A program made the translations under genes and the position numbers. Below the pieces are notes generated by a model, which saw only the letters and a program-made list of their open reading frames with translations, did no database searches and was not told the origin of the DNA. Positions 30,472 to 38,868 of a stretch of DNA of 46,595 nucleotides are shown here, one piece after another. Position 1 is the stretch's first letter. Each line of letters begins with the position of its first letter. The DNA comes from an uncultured Eubacteriales bacterium. Its GTDB lineage: Bacteria > Bacillota > Clostridia > Oscillospirales > CAG-272. The stretch covers positions 1-46,595 of the forward strand of contig CAKSIP010000008.1 of NCBI GenBank assembly GCA_934462825.1, given 5' to 3'.

Positions 30472-31971
30472 ATGTTCAAGAGTGTTTTTGCAAAATATAT
30501 AACTGCGTTTATGCTGATTATATTTGTGAGCTTTGCTATGTTGACGGTTATCACGGCCATTACGGTGAATACCTACTCGGTCAACACAAAGTCCGAGCTG
30601 ATGTCTAACGCAGCCAAATCTTCGGTTTCGTATATCGAAAGAAAGATCAAAGCGGATGGAATTGTCTATTTTCGGACATTTATCAATAAAAATCAACAAG
30701 ACCTTGCCATGATGCTGGACGCGGTGGCTTTTAATGCCGGGGACGTTACCATTGTTGTAACCGATAACGCGGGAAATATTTTGATGTGTACCGGCGTTGG
30801 AGCCGAGTCATTGCCCGAAGACGCCGTTATTCCGAAATCCTTGATGGACGAGGTGAACAACGGAAAAAATATTTCCGGCTTTGAAACGCTGCCCGGCGTT
30901 TTTCAGACGCCTCAATTGGTCAATGCCGCCCCCATTCTCAATAATAATTATGTGTATGGAACGGTGTTCTGTTTTTCGGATTCGGCCGGCGTCAGCGAAC
31001 TTTTGGAGGTTATGATTAAAACCATCGTGCTTGCCAGCCTTTGGGTAATGCTGGCGGCGCTTTTGGCCGTATATTTTATCAGCGAAAAGGTAATAAGTCC
31101 GTTGAAGGATATTAGCCGCGCTGCCAAAAAATTTGCGTCGGGAAAATTTGATACCCGCGTGACGGTTCGGGGAAATGACGAGGTTGCGGAACTCGCCACG
31201 GCGTTCAATAATATGGCGCAATCACTGGACAATTACGAAACCATGCGAAACAACTTTACCGCCAATGTGTCGCATGACTTGCGCACCCCGATGACAACGA
31301 TTTCCGGGTTTATTGACGGCATCCTTGACGGAGCCATCCCTCCCGAAAAACACGAATATTATCTGAATATTATCGCCGTCGAGGTTCGTCGGCTGTCGCG
31401 GCTGGTTTCGTCGCTGCTGGATATTTCCAAAATGCAGGCCGGGGATCGAAAATTTGTCATGACGCCGTTTGACATTTGTGAAATGGGACGGCAGATTCTC
31501 ATTTCTTTTGAGCAAAAGATTGATCAGAAAAAGCTGGATGTGGAATTTGAATGCTCGGAAGAAAATATGTATGTCCGTGCCGATCGAGACGCGATTTATC
31601 AGGTGTTTTATAACATTTGTGACAACGCAGTGAAATTTTCCAAAGAAACGGGAAAGCTCCGCGTTTCCATTGCGTACAATAAAGAGAAAAAAGTGGAAGT
31701 ATCCATCTATAATGAAGGCGCCGGGATTCCCGCCGAGGATTTGCCCTACGTGTTTGAACGCTTTTTCAAAAGCGATAAAAGCCGCGGGCTTGACAAAACC
31801 GGTGTGGGCTTGGGAATGTATATCACCAAAACCATTATGGAGGCACATTCCGAAACCATTTGGGTAGAAAGCGAGTACGGAAAATTCTGCCGCTTTGTGT
31901 TTACATTGCCGCGCGTAGATCCGATTGCCGATGCCCCTAAAGCGAAAACCGAGGAGGATAAGTTGTTTTGA
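30472..31971 (+). CDS. walK: Sensor histidine kinase (WalK-like)
   Basis: 499 residues. Membrane helices at 8-32 and 183-204 flank a ~150-residue extracellular sensor domain (double-Cache/PAS-like by position). A HAMP domain (205-257), the dimerisation/phosphoacceptor domain with His268 in NVSHDLRTPMTTI, and the ATPase domain (about 370-485) with N-box NICDNAVKF, VFERFFKSDKSRG and GVGLGMYI follow. It should phosphorylate the response regulator encoded upstream. Unlike many WalK proteins there is no cytoplasmic PAS domain, so a PhoR/ResE-like role is also possible. GAGGGAG precedes ATG 30472. Its stop overlaps the next gene's start. Confidence 0.87.
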   Translation: MFKSVFAKYITAFMLIIFVSFAMLTVITAITVNTYSVNTKSELMSNAAKSSVSYIERKIKADGIVYFRTFINKNQQDLAMMLDAVAFNAGDVTIVVTDNAGNILMCTGVGAESLPEDAVIPKSLMDEVNNGKNISGFETLPGVFQTPQLVNAAPILNNNYVYGTVFCFSDSAGVSELLEVMIKTIVLASLWVMLAALLAVYFISEKVISPLKDISRAAKKFASGKFDTRVTVRGNDEVAELATAFNNMAQSLDNYETMRNNFTANVSHDLRTPMTTISGFIDGILDGAIPPEKHEYYLNIIAVEVRRLSRLVSSLLDISKMQAGDRKFVMTPFDICEMGRQILISFEQKIDQKKLDVEFECSEENMYVRADRDAIYQVFYNICDNAVKFSKETGKLRVSIAYNKEKKVEVSIYNEGAGIPAEDLPYVFERFFKSDKSRGLDKTGVGLGMYITKTIMEAHSETIWVESEYGKFCRFVFTLPRVDPIADAPKAKTEEDKLF

Positions 31972-33572
31972 AAACCGATACATTGATCAACGAAAATTGC
32001 CCGGAATCCGAGCCTTCAAACCCGGAAACACCCGTTTTGAACGTAAATGAAGCGAATGACGCAAATGACGCAAATGAAAATAAAAAGGATGAAGGAGCGC
32101 CGTTGCGTGCCGCCGATACAGCGACAAAGGCAGACACAAAGGGTGAAGATGAAGATGAAGATAAGGGTGAAGTTGAAGCGGAAATGACACCCGCGCAAGA
32201 GCCCATCCAAGAGCAAGAACCGGAAAAGGAAAACGGAGAGGCAGGCGCGGCCGCCGGTGACGGTCAGAATGAACCCGATTGCTATGCGTTCCGTTGGGAA
32301 TACGGCGAGCAGTACCGACACGACCACCCGGATGACTTGTCTCAAAAGGGGAAGCGTCGCAAAAATCCGAAGAAAAAAAGCGGCGCACCGGGGGCTTTCA
32401 CCTATGCGCTGATTATGATAACCACGTTCTTGTTGGCCTTTTCCATTTTGGCGGCCTCTTTGGCGTGGGGCAATATTGCGGATTGGTTTGAAAAAAGTAC
32501 GGCCGGCAAAACCCTGACCTTGCCGGAAATTATTGAAATAGGAATGCCCTCCAGCGTTTCCATTGTTACGCAAACCGATGATCTCAAAGGTACTATCGGC
32601 AGCGGCTTCGTTTTGAACACGATGGGATATATTGCCACCAATTATCACGTCGTGGAAAAGGCGAAAAATATTGTTGTGGTGACCAGCGATCAAAAAAGCT
32701 ATTCGGCCGAGCTTGTCGGCTTTGATGCCAAGTTGGATCTGGCCGTTCTTTATGTGAATGTGAATCAAGCGTCGCTGAAAGCGGCCCTATTAGGCGATTC
32801 CGATGCGGTTCAGTTGGGAGAAACCGTCGTTGCTATCGGTACCCCTTATAGCATTGCGTTTGGCTTTTCACCCACGAACGGCATTGTCTCCGGCCTGAAT
32901 CGGGTGCTGTCGTCAGGCTATAAAATGATTCAAACCAACGCTTCCGTAAACCCCGGAAATTCCGGCGGGCCGCTGTTTGATTCCCATGGAAATGTAATCG
33001 GAATCGTGACCTCCAAACTCATGACAACGACCGAAGACGACGGAACGGAAGTTCCGCTGGAAGGAATGGGCTTTGCTATTCCGATCAACACCGCGAAACC
33101 GTATTTTCAGGAATTTATCACGCAAGATCTCAATCGTCCGATGCTGGGAATTACAGCCGTTGTTGTCAAAGAAGGGAAGGACTATTATTTCGATGGAGAA
33201 AACGGACGCTTGTACGGCTATGTGAAGGTTGGCAATGCCGAATATCGTGAAGATGCCGACGGAAATCGGCAGATCTTGACGGAAGCGGAACGCAACCGTC
33301 CGGGCAGCGGAGTATTCCACGCCTACGCGACCGGGGTGGCGGTTACCGATGTGACGCGAGGACTTGGCGCGGACGGAAAGCTTCAAAGGTTTGACGTCAT
33401 TGTTCAACTGAACGATACGAAAATTACGGGCATGAACGACGTGAAAAAATTGTTGCAGTCGTTGTCAGCCGGAGATAGCATCCAAGTCACTTACGTTCGT
33501 GAGGGAAAAACACAAACGCAGACGATGCAGTTAAAAACCAAGAGCGATATGCTGGCGGCCAATGCGTCGTAA
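31968..33572 (+). CDS. htrA: Membrane-anchored S1C serine protease (HtrA/DegP-like)
   Basis: 534 residues, TTG start overlapping the walK stop by 4 bp, behind GAGGAGGA. A long acidic, low-complexity cytoplasmic segment (1-~135) contains NDAND and GEDEDEDKGE runs. One transmembrane helix (144-168) puts the protease outside the membrane. Catalytic triad: His227 (TNYHVVE), Asp257 (KLDLAVL) and Ser332 (NPGNSGGPLFD). The C-terminal PDZ domain (about 385-530) is interrupted by an insert near 400-445 rich in Tyr, Gly and Asp. It degrades or refolds misfolded envelope proteins. Co-transcription with the kinase suggests it belongs to the same envelope stress response. Confidence 0.92.
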   Translation: MKTDTLINENCPESEPSNPETPVLNVNEANDANDANENKKDEGAPLRAADTATKADTKGEDEDEDKGEVEAEMTPAQEPIQEQEPEKENGEAGAAAGDGQNEPDCYAFRWEYGEQYRHDHPDDLSQKGKRRKNPKKKSGAPGAFTYALIMITTFLLAFSILAASLAWGNIADWFEKSTAGKTLTLPEIIEIGMPSSVSIVTQTDDLKGTIGSGFVLNTMGYIATNYHVVEKAKNIVVVTSDQKSYSAELVGFDAKLDLAVLYVNVNQASLKAALLGDSDAVQLGETVVAIGTPYSIAFGFSPTNGIVSGLNRVLSSGYKMIQTNASVNPGNSGGPLFDSHGNVIGIVTSKLMTTTEDDGTEVPLEGMGFAIPINTAKPYFQEFITQDLNRPMLGITAVVVKEGKDYYFDGENGRLYGYVKVGNAEYREDADGNRQILTEAERNRPGSGVFHAYATGVAVTDVTRGLGADGKLQRFDVIVQLNDTKITGMNDVKKLLQSLSAGDSIQVTYVREGKTQTQTMQLKTKSDMLAANAS

Positions 33573-33610
33573 TGATGCACGTTGCCGGGGCGAAAGCATT
33601 TCGGAATGCC

Positions 33611-33632
33611 TCGTGACGGAAGCGCGTCACGA
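33611..33632 (+). other. Small hairpin between htrA and mgtC
   Basis: TCGTGACG (33611-33618) pairs with CGTCACGA (33625-33632), followed by A residues rather than T, so it is not a terminator. It is in the ~90-bp spacer before the first mgtC gene. Confidence 0.4.
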
Positions 33633-33661
33633 AAAAATACGTAATGAGAAATAGGGAGGAC

Positions 33662-33695
33662 GCTTTTGAAACGCTGTAAAAAGCATTTCAAAAGC
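33662..33695 (+). promoter_or_regulatory. Inverted repeat over the mgtC start region
   Basis: GCTTTTGAAA (33662-33671) and TTTCAAAAGC (33686-33695) are perfect 10-base inverted arms. The left arm contains the TTG start codon and directly follows the GGGAGGA ribosome binding site, so folding of the RNA could limit translation from this start. Confidence 0.5.
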
Positions 33696-34409
33696 AAAAA
33701 TGATAGAATACATATGAATTTCAGCGAAATATGGCAATATTTGAAGGAGCCTAACATTGCCTCCATGCTGTTCCGCCTGACATTGGCAACCGTTTTCGGA
33801 GGACTGATCGGGCTTGAAAGAGTGCGGCATCGACGTCCTGCGGGATTTCGTACCCATACGCTGGTTTGCATCGGTGCGGCTTTGACTATGATTATCAGCC
33901 AATATCTTAGCATGCAAGGTCAGACCACGGATCTTTCCCGTTTGGGCGCACAGGTAATCAATGGAATTGGCTTTCTCGGCGCCGGAACGATTATTGTTAC
34001 CGGAAAACAACAGGTGAAAGGCTTGACTACGGCCGCCGGCCTTTGGGCGTCGGCCTGCATGGGACTTGCCATCGGAGCCGGATTTTATTTCGGCGCTTTG
34101 GTAGGTTGCATTCTGATTATGCTTACCATCAGCGTTCTCAGCATTTTTGAAGGACATATTATGTCCACGGCACGCAACATGAACATTTGCGTGGAGTTTG
34201 CCAGCACGGATGATGTGGGCGCCGTGATTGACGCCATTAAAAAATTGAACGTAAAGATTTTTGATATTGAGATCATTCGCATTCGAGCTTCCGAAGGCGT
34301 GCCCGCCAATGCTATTTTTTCGGTGCGCTTGCCAAAGAAACTCAGACATGGGGATTTGATGGCAAAAATCTCCGCAGTGAACGGCGTGCAAAGCGTCGAA
34401 GAACTGTAA
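33666..34409 (+). CDS. MgtC/SapB family membrane protein, copy 1
   Basis: 247 residues from TTG 33666. About five membrane helices in the first 150 residues, with the family signature GGLIGLERVRHRRPAGFRTH and RLGAQVINGIGFLGAGTII, then a ~75-residue cytoplasmic ACT-like domain ending SVEEL. MgtC-like proteins affect Mg2+ homeostasis or F-ATPase activity; the role here is unproven. Two starts compete. TTG 33666 has a strong GGGAGGA 5 bases upstream. ATG 33714 has none, but gives exactly the same N-terminal length as the tandem paralogue. Confidence 0.85.
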   Translation: MKRCKKHFKSKNDRIHMNFSEIWQYLKEPNIASMLFRLTLATVFGGLIGLERVRHRRPAGFRTHTLVCIGAALTMIISQYLSMQGQTTDLSRLGAQVINGIGFLGAGTIIVTGKQQVKGLTTAAGLWASACMGLAIGAGFYFGALVGCILIMLTISVLSIFEGHIMSTARNMNICVEFASTDDVGAVIDAIKKLNVKIFDIEIIRIRASEGVPANAIFSVRLPKKLRHGDLMAKISAVNGVQSVEEL

Positions 34410-34418
34410 GGAGGGGCT

Positions 34419-35132
34419 ATGTGGGACTTTTTCAAAAATCTTGATTTGCGCGGCTTCAACGAGGCATCGGTTACGCTTCGTTTCGTGCTTGCCGTGATTT
34501 TGGGCGGATTGATCGGCTTGGAACGGGAGCATAAGCATCGCCCGGCCGGGTTCCGTACCCATATCCTTGTGTGCCTTGGCGCCGCCTCTACCACAATGAC
34601 GAGTCAATACCTGCTTACGCTGGCCCCCCTTTTTCCCGGTACTTTTCTGAGTGATCCGGCTCGTCTCGGTGCCCAGGTTATCGCCGGCATCGGCTTTATC
34701 GGTGCGGGAACCATTATAGTCACGCGCCGACGTCAAGTGAAAGGCCTGACAACGGCCGCCGGACTTTGGACGGCAGCGATTGTCGGTCTTGCCGTGGGCG
34801 TTGGCTTTTATGAAGCGGCTGTGTATGCAACCTTTTTGATTCTTCTGACGGAGATACTGCTGTCGAAAGTGGATTGGTATATCTTATCTACGGCAAGGTG
34901 TATAAATGTTTACATTGAATACACAGATGCGGAAAATTTAACTGCTATAATGGGTGTGCTCAAAGAGCTTGAAATTCAGACGGTGGATGTGGAGATTACA
35001 AAAACAAAGCCGGAGGGTGAAGTTCATATGAGTGCGATTTTGTCCTTGCAACTCACGCGCAGAATGCCGCAAAATGCGGTTCTTACAGCCTTGTCCAAAG
35101 TGGAAGGCGTGCGCTCGGTGGAAGAACTGTGA
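34419..35132 (+). CDS. MgtC/SapB family membrane protein, copy 2
   Basis: 237 residues, ATG 34419 behind AAGGAGGGG, 9 bp after copy 1. It has the same architecture: GGLIGLEREHKHRPAGFRTH near 29-48, RLGAQVIAGIGFIGAGTII and QVKGLTTAAGLWT, followed by a C-terminal ACT-like domain ending VEGVRSVEEL. The two copies are clearly paralogous and both end in the same SVEEL motif, indicating a tandem duplication that has since diverged. They may form a hetero-oligomer or serve different conditions. Confidence 0.88.
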   Translation: MWDFFKNLDLRGFNEASVTLRFVLAVILGGLIGLEREHKHRPAGFRTHILVCLGAASTTMTSQYLLTLAPLFPGTFLSDPARLGAQVIAGIGFIGAGTIIVTRRRQVKGLTTAAGLWTAAIVGLAVGVGFYEAAVYATFLILLTEILLSKVDWYILSTARCINVYIEYTDAENLTAIMGVLKELEIQTVDVEITKTKPEGEVHMSAILSLQLTRRMPQNAVLTALSKVEGVRSVEEL

Positions 35133-35182
35133 TGTAAGTCAACTATGAAAAATGACCGTTATTCGGTTGGGAGGTAGAAAGT

Positions 35183-36598
35183 ATGATACATTTTGGAACG
35201 GGCGGTTGGAGAGCCGTCATTGGTGATGATTTTGTCCGCGAAAACATTCAGAAATTGGGACAGGGCGTTTGCAACTATGCCAAGGAACAGGGAAAAACGG
35301 AAAAGCCCGTGGTCATTGGTTATGACCGCCGCTTTCTTTCCGATTGTGCCGCAAAATGGTTGGCAGAGGTGCTTTGCGCCAACGGCATTCATGTTTTGAT
35401 GACCAATCGCAGTACACCGACACCGTTGGTGATGCACACCGTGAAGGTGAAAAATCTTCATTTCGGCCTTGAAGTGACGGCCAGCCACAACCCCGCTACT
35501 TATAACGGAATTAAGCTGATTGTTCATGAGGGACGCGATGCTTCCTTGGAGGAAACGGGACGCGTGGAGGAGATCATTGCTTCTCTGAAAGAAGAAGACG
35601 TAAAAACCATGAATCTCGATGAGGCTTTTGCCAAGGGCCTTGCCGAAATCGTAAAAAATCCTTTCAATCACTTTATTGACGATATTATCGCACAGATGGA
35701 TATGCAGAAGATCCGTGACAGAGGCCCCCGCGTTTTGTTCGATCCGATGCATGGTTCGGGTACATACCCGCTGTTGGTGATCCTTTGCACAGCAAGATGC
35801 ACGATTGATTTGATGCATTCCAATAAGGATGCCTACTTTGGCGGCTTGATGCCGGCTCCCTCGCAGGTAAGTCTTGGTGAACTGACCTCCCGTGTGGTGC
35901 GGGAAGGCTATGACCTTGGTATTGCGCTGGACGGAGACGGCGACCGTCTTGGAATCGTGGACTCCAATGGCAATTATATCAGCGCCAATGATATTCTCTG
36001 CATGCTTTACTACTATCTGCACGAATACAAGGGCTGGAAAGGCCCGGTGGTGAGAAACCTTGCCACAACGCATATGCTGGATCGCATTGCAGAATCTTTC
36101 GGCGAAACATGCTATGAAGTCCCTGTAGGCTTCAAATACATTTCTTCCAAATTGGATGAAGTGGATGCCGTTCTCGGCGGCGAATCTTCCGGCGGTCTTA
36201 CCGTGAGAGGCCATATCTTCGGAAAGGATTCGATCTATGCGGCTTCGCTGTTTGTTGAAATGATCAGCGCCATCGGAAAGACACCCACGGAAATTATGGC
36301 CGATCTTCGTGCCCGTTACGGCACCTTTGAAATGGTGGAGGATAACCTTCGTTTCGCACCGGAAAAGAAGCCGGAGATCAACCATATTATCATGGTGGAG
36401 AAAAAGCTTCCCGCTTTTGATAAAAAAGTGGTGCGCGTAAATTACGAGGATGGCTGTAAGGTCTACTTTGAAGATGATTCTTATGTTATTTGCCGCTTCT
36501 CCGGTACCGAGCCGCTTCTCCGTATTTTCGCGGAGGCGGGCGATAAGGAAAGCGCCACACACTATATTTCCGAGTTTAAGACCTTCCTCGGAATGTAA
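35183..36598 (+). CDS. Phosphoglucomutase/phosphomannomutase family protein
   Basis: 471 residues, ATG 35183 behind GGGAGGTAG. An alpha-D-phosphohexomutase: TASHNP with phospho-Ser101 (99-104), the metal loop DGDGDR near 252-257, the sugar-binding GGESSGG and the C-terminal phosphate-binding RFSGTEPLLR. Interconverts hexose 1- and 6-phosphates; glucose, mannose or glucosamine specificity cannot be told safely, though GGESSGG fits Glc/Man more than GlmM. It supplies sugar nucleotide precursors for wall or glycan synthesis. It follows the mgtC pair with no terminator between. Confidence 0.9.
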   Translation: MIHFGTGGWRAVIGDDFVRENIQKLGQGVCNYAKEQGKTEKPVVIGYDRRFLSDCAAKWLAEVLCANGIHVLMTNRSTPTPLVMHTVKVKNLHFGLEVTASHNPATYNGIKLIVHEGRDASLEETGRVEEIIASLKEEDVKTMNLDEAFAKGLAEIVKNPFNHFIDDIIAQMDMQKIRDRGPRVLFDPMHGSGTYPLLVILCTARCTIDLMHSNKDAYFGGLMPAPSQVSLGELTSRVVREGYDLGIALDGDGDRLGIVDSNGNYISANDILCMLYYYLHEYKGWKGPVVRNLATTHMLDRIAESFGETCYEVPVGFKYISSKLDEVDAVLGGESSGGLTVRGHIFGKDSIYAASLFVEMISAIGKTPTEIMADLRARYGTFEMVEDNLRFAPEKKPEINHIIMVEKKLPAFDKKVVRVNYEDGCKVYFEDDSYVICRFSGTEPLLRIFAEAGDKESATHYISEFKTFLGM

Positions 36599-36621
36599 TC
36601 GTATAGCAAGCTGAATTGAAT

Positions 36622-36719
36622 AAAAAGCCGGATTTTTTCGGTTTGCACGTGGTTTTTCTGCGCCCAAAGGGCTTTCTCCCTTTGTCGCTTTCCGTGCATA
36701 TCGGAGAATCCGGCTTTTT
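36622..36719. terminator. Long, near-continuous hairpin, probable bidirectional terminator
   Basis: AAAAAGCCGGATT (36622-36634) pairs perfectly with AATCCGGCTTTTT (36707-36719). The helix continues with wobble pairs to GCACG/CGTGC (36645-36649 with 36693-36697) and ends in a top stem GCG/CGC plus AAAGGG/CCCTTT (36666-36671 with 36678-36683). A- and T-runs at both bases suit termination in both directions. At ~98 nt it is far longer than usual, so a structured RNA is also possible. Confidence 0.65.
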
Positions 36720-36732
36720 GTTTTGAAATCTA

Positions 36733-36761
36733 TTGATATATTTGAAAAAATCTGATATAAT
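36733..36761 (+). promoter_or_regulatory. Promoter of nagA
   Basis: TTGATA (36733-36738), 17-bp spacer and perfect TATAAT (36756-36761), starting 14 bp after the long hairpin. Confidence 0.82.
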
Positions 36762-36806
36762 GTATATTTAAGAGATGATTTTTAGAAAAAGGGAAGTGTT
36801 GATTTT

Positions 36807-37967
36807 ATGAAACTGTTCCATGCAGAAATTTATGATGCTCGTGTGATGGCGTTCCGAAAGGGAAGCCTGACTTTGGATCCGGCTACGGGAAAAATCACTT
36901 CTGTGAATTATGGCGATGAAAGCGGCGCGCAGGAAGCGAATGACGTGGATATGCAGGGCGCCTTGCTGGCTCCCGGCCTTGTGGATGTGCATACGCACGG
37001 AAGAAACGGATTCGACTTCAATACAGCGACTTCCGATCAGATGCGGGAGATGGCCAAGGGCTACCTTGCGCACGGGGTGACAACCGTGATGCCGACTTTG
37101 GCATCGGCTCCGATGGAAAAGCTGGCAGAGTCCTCCGAGGATATTGTCCGCTTGAAAAAAGAAGGCTCCGGCAGCGCACGCTTTGCCGGCGTCCACCTGG
37201 AGGGACGGTACCTCAATCCGTCCAAAAGAGGCGCCCATGCACCGGAGTTTCTTGTCAAGCCGACCGGCGAAGAAATTGCCAATCTGCTCCCGCATATGAG
37301 CACGCCCTGCCATATTTCTGCGGCGCTTGAATTGGATGAGGACGGTAGCTTTATGGATACGGCGTTGAAGGCGGGCGCTACCCTGGGATTGGCGCACACT
37401 GCTTCAACCTGCGCCCAAGCGATGGATATTTATCGGCGCGGTCATGTCAGCTTTACTCATACCTACAATTGCATGACGCCTTTGCATCATAGAGAGGGCG
37501 GAACGGTTTGCGCGGCTCTGCTGACCGATGCCTATGCCGAGCTGATTTGCGACGGCATGCACATTTGTCCCGACGTGGTGGCCATGACCTATAAAGTGAA
37601 AGGCAGCGAGCGGTTGGTTCTGATTACAGATTCGATGGAAGCTACCGGATGCGGCGATGGCCATTATAATATTGCCGGTATGCCGGTGGTTGTGAAAAAC
37701 GGAAAAGCGCTGACGCTGGAAGGAAATTTGGCCGGCAGTACGCTGGAGCTGTGCGATGGCCTCCGCAATTTGATGCAATTTGCCGGAATTTCGTTGGAAA
37801 AAGCACTTCCGTGTGCGACCATCAACCCCGCCCGTATGATCGGCGTGGATGGCCTGTGCGGCTCGTTGGAAGAAGGGAAGTACGCCGATATTCTTGTACT
37901 GAAAAAATCGGATAAAAACGGCTTCACCATGGAAAGCATTTACCTTGGCGGGCAAAAAATACAATGA
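36807..37967 (+). CDS. nagA: N-acetylglucosamine-6-phosphate deacetylase
   Basis: 386 residues, ATG 36807 with GGGAAG upstream. An amidohydrolase barrel enzyme that deacetylates GlcNAc-6-P to GlcN-6-P. Metal and active-site motifs are VDVHTHGRNG (His62, His64), HLEGRYLNP with Glu near 132, LAHTAST, HTYNCMTPLHHREGG and catalytic Asp in LITDSMEATG. It recycles amino sugars from cell wall or host glycans. NagB is not nearby. The hexosaminidase gene at 8.7 kb could provide GlcNAc for this route after a kinase. Confidence 0.94.
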   Translation: MKLFHAEIYDARVMAFRKGSLTLDPATGKITSVNYGDESGAQEANDVDMQGALLAPGLVDVHTHGRNGFDFNTATSDQMREMAKGYLAHGVTTVMPTLASAPMEKLAESSEDIVRLKKEGSGSARFAGVHLEGRYLNPSKRGAHAPEFLVKPTGEEIANLLPHMSTPCHISAALELDEDGSFMDTALKAGATLGLAHTASTCAQAMDIYRRGHVSFTHTYNCMTPLHHREGGTVCAALLTDAYAELICDGMHICPDVVAMTYKVKGSERLVLITDSMEATGCGDGHYNIAGMPVVVKNGKALTLEGNLAGSTLELCDGLRNLMQFAGISLEKALPCATINPARMIGVDGLCGSLEEGKYADILVLKKSDKNGFTMESIYLGGQKIQ

Positions 37968-38812
37968 ATCGACAGATGATAGATTCAAAGCGCAAGAAAA
38001 AGTTAACGGTAAGCTCCATAGACCGGAGTGCGCGGGCCTTGCTGCGCTCCGGGGAGCTTCACATAACCTTGGTGTTCGCTTTTCTTATTGCTGTGACAAC
38101 GGCCGTAATTCCCGTTTTTGTCGGCTCCTTGCTTTCCGTTGTCCTTCCGGAACGGCTTGCGGATGCCTTTTTGATCGCTTTTGAATTGCTGGTAGCCATG
38201 CCGACCTTTTTCGGATTGATACAGATCCCCGTTCAGCATTTGACCGACAGCGGCCGGGCAGGCAATCTCTTTACGATGTTTGGGGCTTTTTCTCAAATCA
38301 AAAGATACGGCAATACCTTGGTGGCCGGCGGAATTGCCTGGCTGACGGCCCTGCTTCCGTGCGCAACCGGCGCAGGAGCTTTTTTAGGCGTGCGCTTTGT
38401 GCTTTCCCGTTTTGTCCCTTTCCTTCCGAAAAAAGCGGAAACGGCGATGGCCGTTTTGGCCGGTATGGTGAGCTTTTTGCTTTTGCTTTGGCTGTCAAGA
38501 CGGTTGTTCTTGGTCGGCTATTACGTTTGCCAAGGCGCCGCAGTCGGTCGGGCGATCGGTCTGTCTTGCCGGGCTACACGGGGACATACAGGAACGCTTT
38601 GCGCGTTGTATGTGCCGCTTTTGTTGCTGACAGCGGTTTCGGCCGCCCTGCTCATGCTTCCGCTGATTTTGTGGACAGCCCCCTATCTTAGCTGCGTTTA
38701 TGCGGTCGTGTGTGATCGGATAGAATGTGCGCAAAATAAAAAGATTGCAAGCAAAGAGCGTCAGTCAGTACCGAATGAGACAGAAACGACCATCGCATCA
38801 TCGACGAAATAA
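37964..38812 (+). CDS. Uncharacterised polytopic membrane protein
   Basis: 282 residues, starting ATGA over the nagA stop (4-bp overlap), so it is translationally coupled. A basic N-terminus (KRKKKLTV, then DRSARALLRSGELHI) is followed by about six hydrophobic helices (around 33-55, 65-85, 115-140, 160-180, 205-235, with a short last segment) and a hydrophilic Glu/Ser/Lys tail. I do not recognise a family; the layout resembles small integral-membrane proteins of the DUF975 type, but the characteristic motifs are not clear. Linkage to nagA hints at a role in sugar uptake or envelope, which is speculation. Confidence 0.7.
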   Translation: MNRQMIDSKRKKKLTVSSIDRSARALLRSGELHITLVFAFLIAVTTAVIPVFVGSLLSVVLPERLADAFLIAFELLVAMPTFFGLIQIPVQHLTDSGRAGNLFTMFGAFSQIKRYGNTLVAGGIAWLTALLPCATGAGAFLGVRFVLSRFVPFLPKKAETAMAVLAGMVSFLLLLWLSRRLFLVGYYVCQGAAVGRAIGLSCRATRGHTGTLCALYVPLLLLTAVSAALLMLPLILWTAPYLSCVYAVVCDRIECAQNKKIASKERQSVPNETETTIASSTK

Positions 38813-38868
38813 GGCTACCTCGCTTCCCCATAAATTCTTGCAAAAATGTACGAAAGGTTATAAAAAAG

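Noticed and set aside
30184..30699. 171-codon minus-strand frame in the walR-walK gap
   Set aside because: Runs from walK coding sequence into the repeat region, has no ribosome binding site, and its composition is that of antisense plus non-coding sequence.
35159..36667. 502-codon open frame antisense to the phosphohexomutase
   Set aside because: Mirrors the coding strand exactly and has no recognisable domains.
38813..38868. Possible T-box leader of metG
   Set aside because: The gap is only 56 bp and shows none of the T-box elements.
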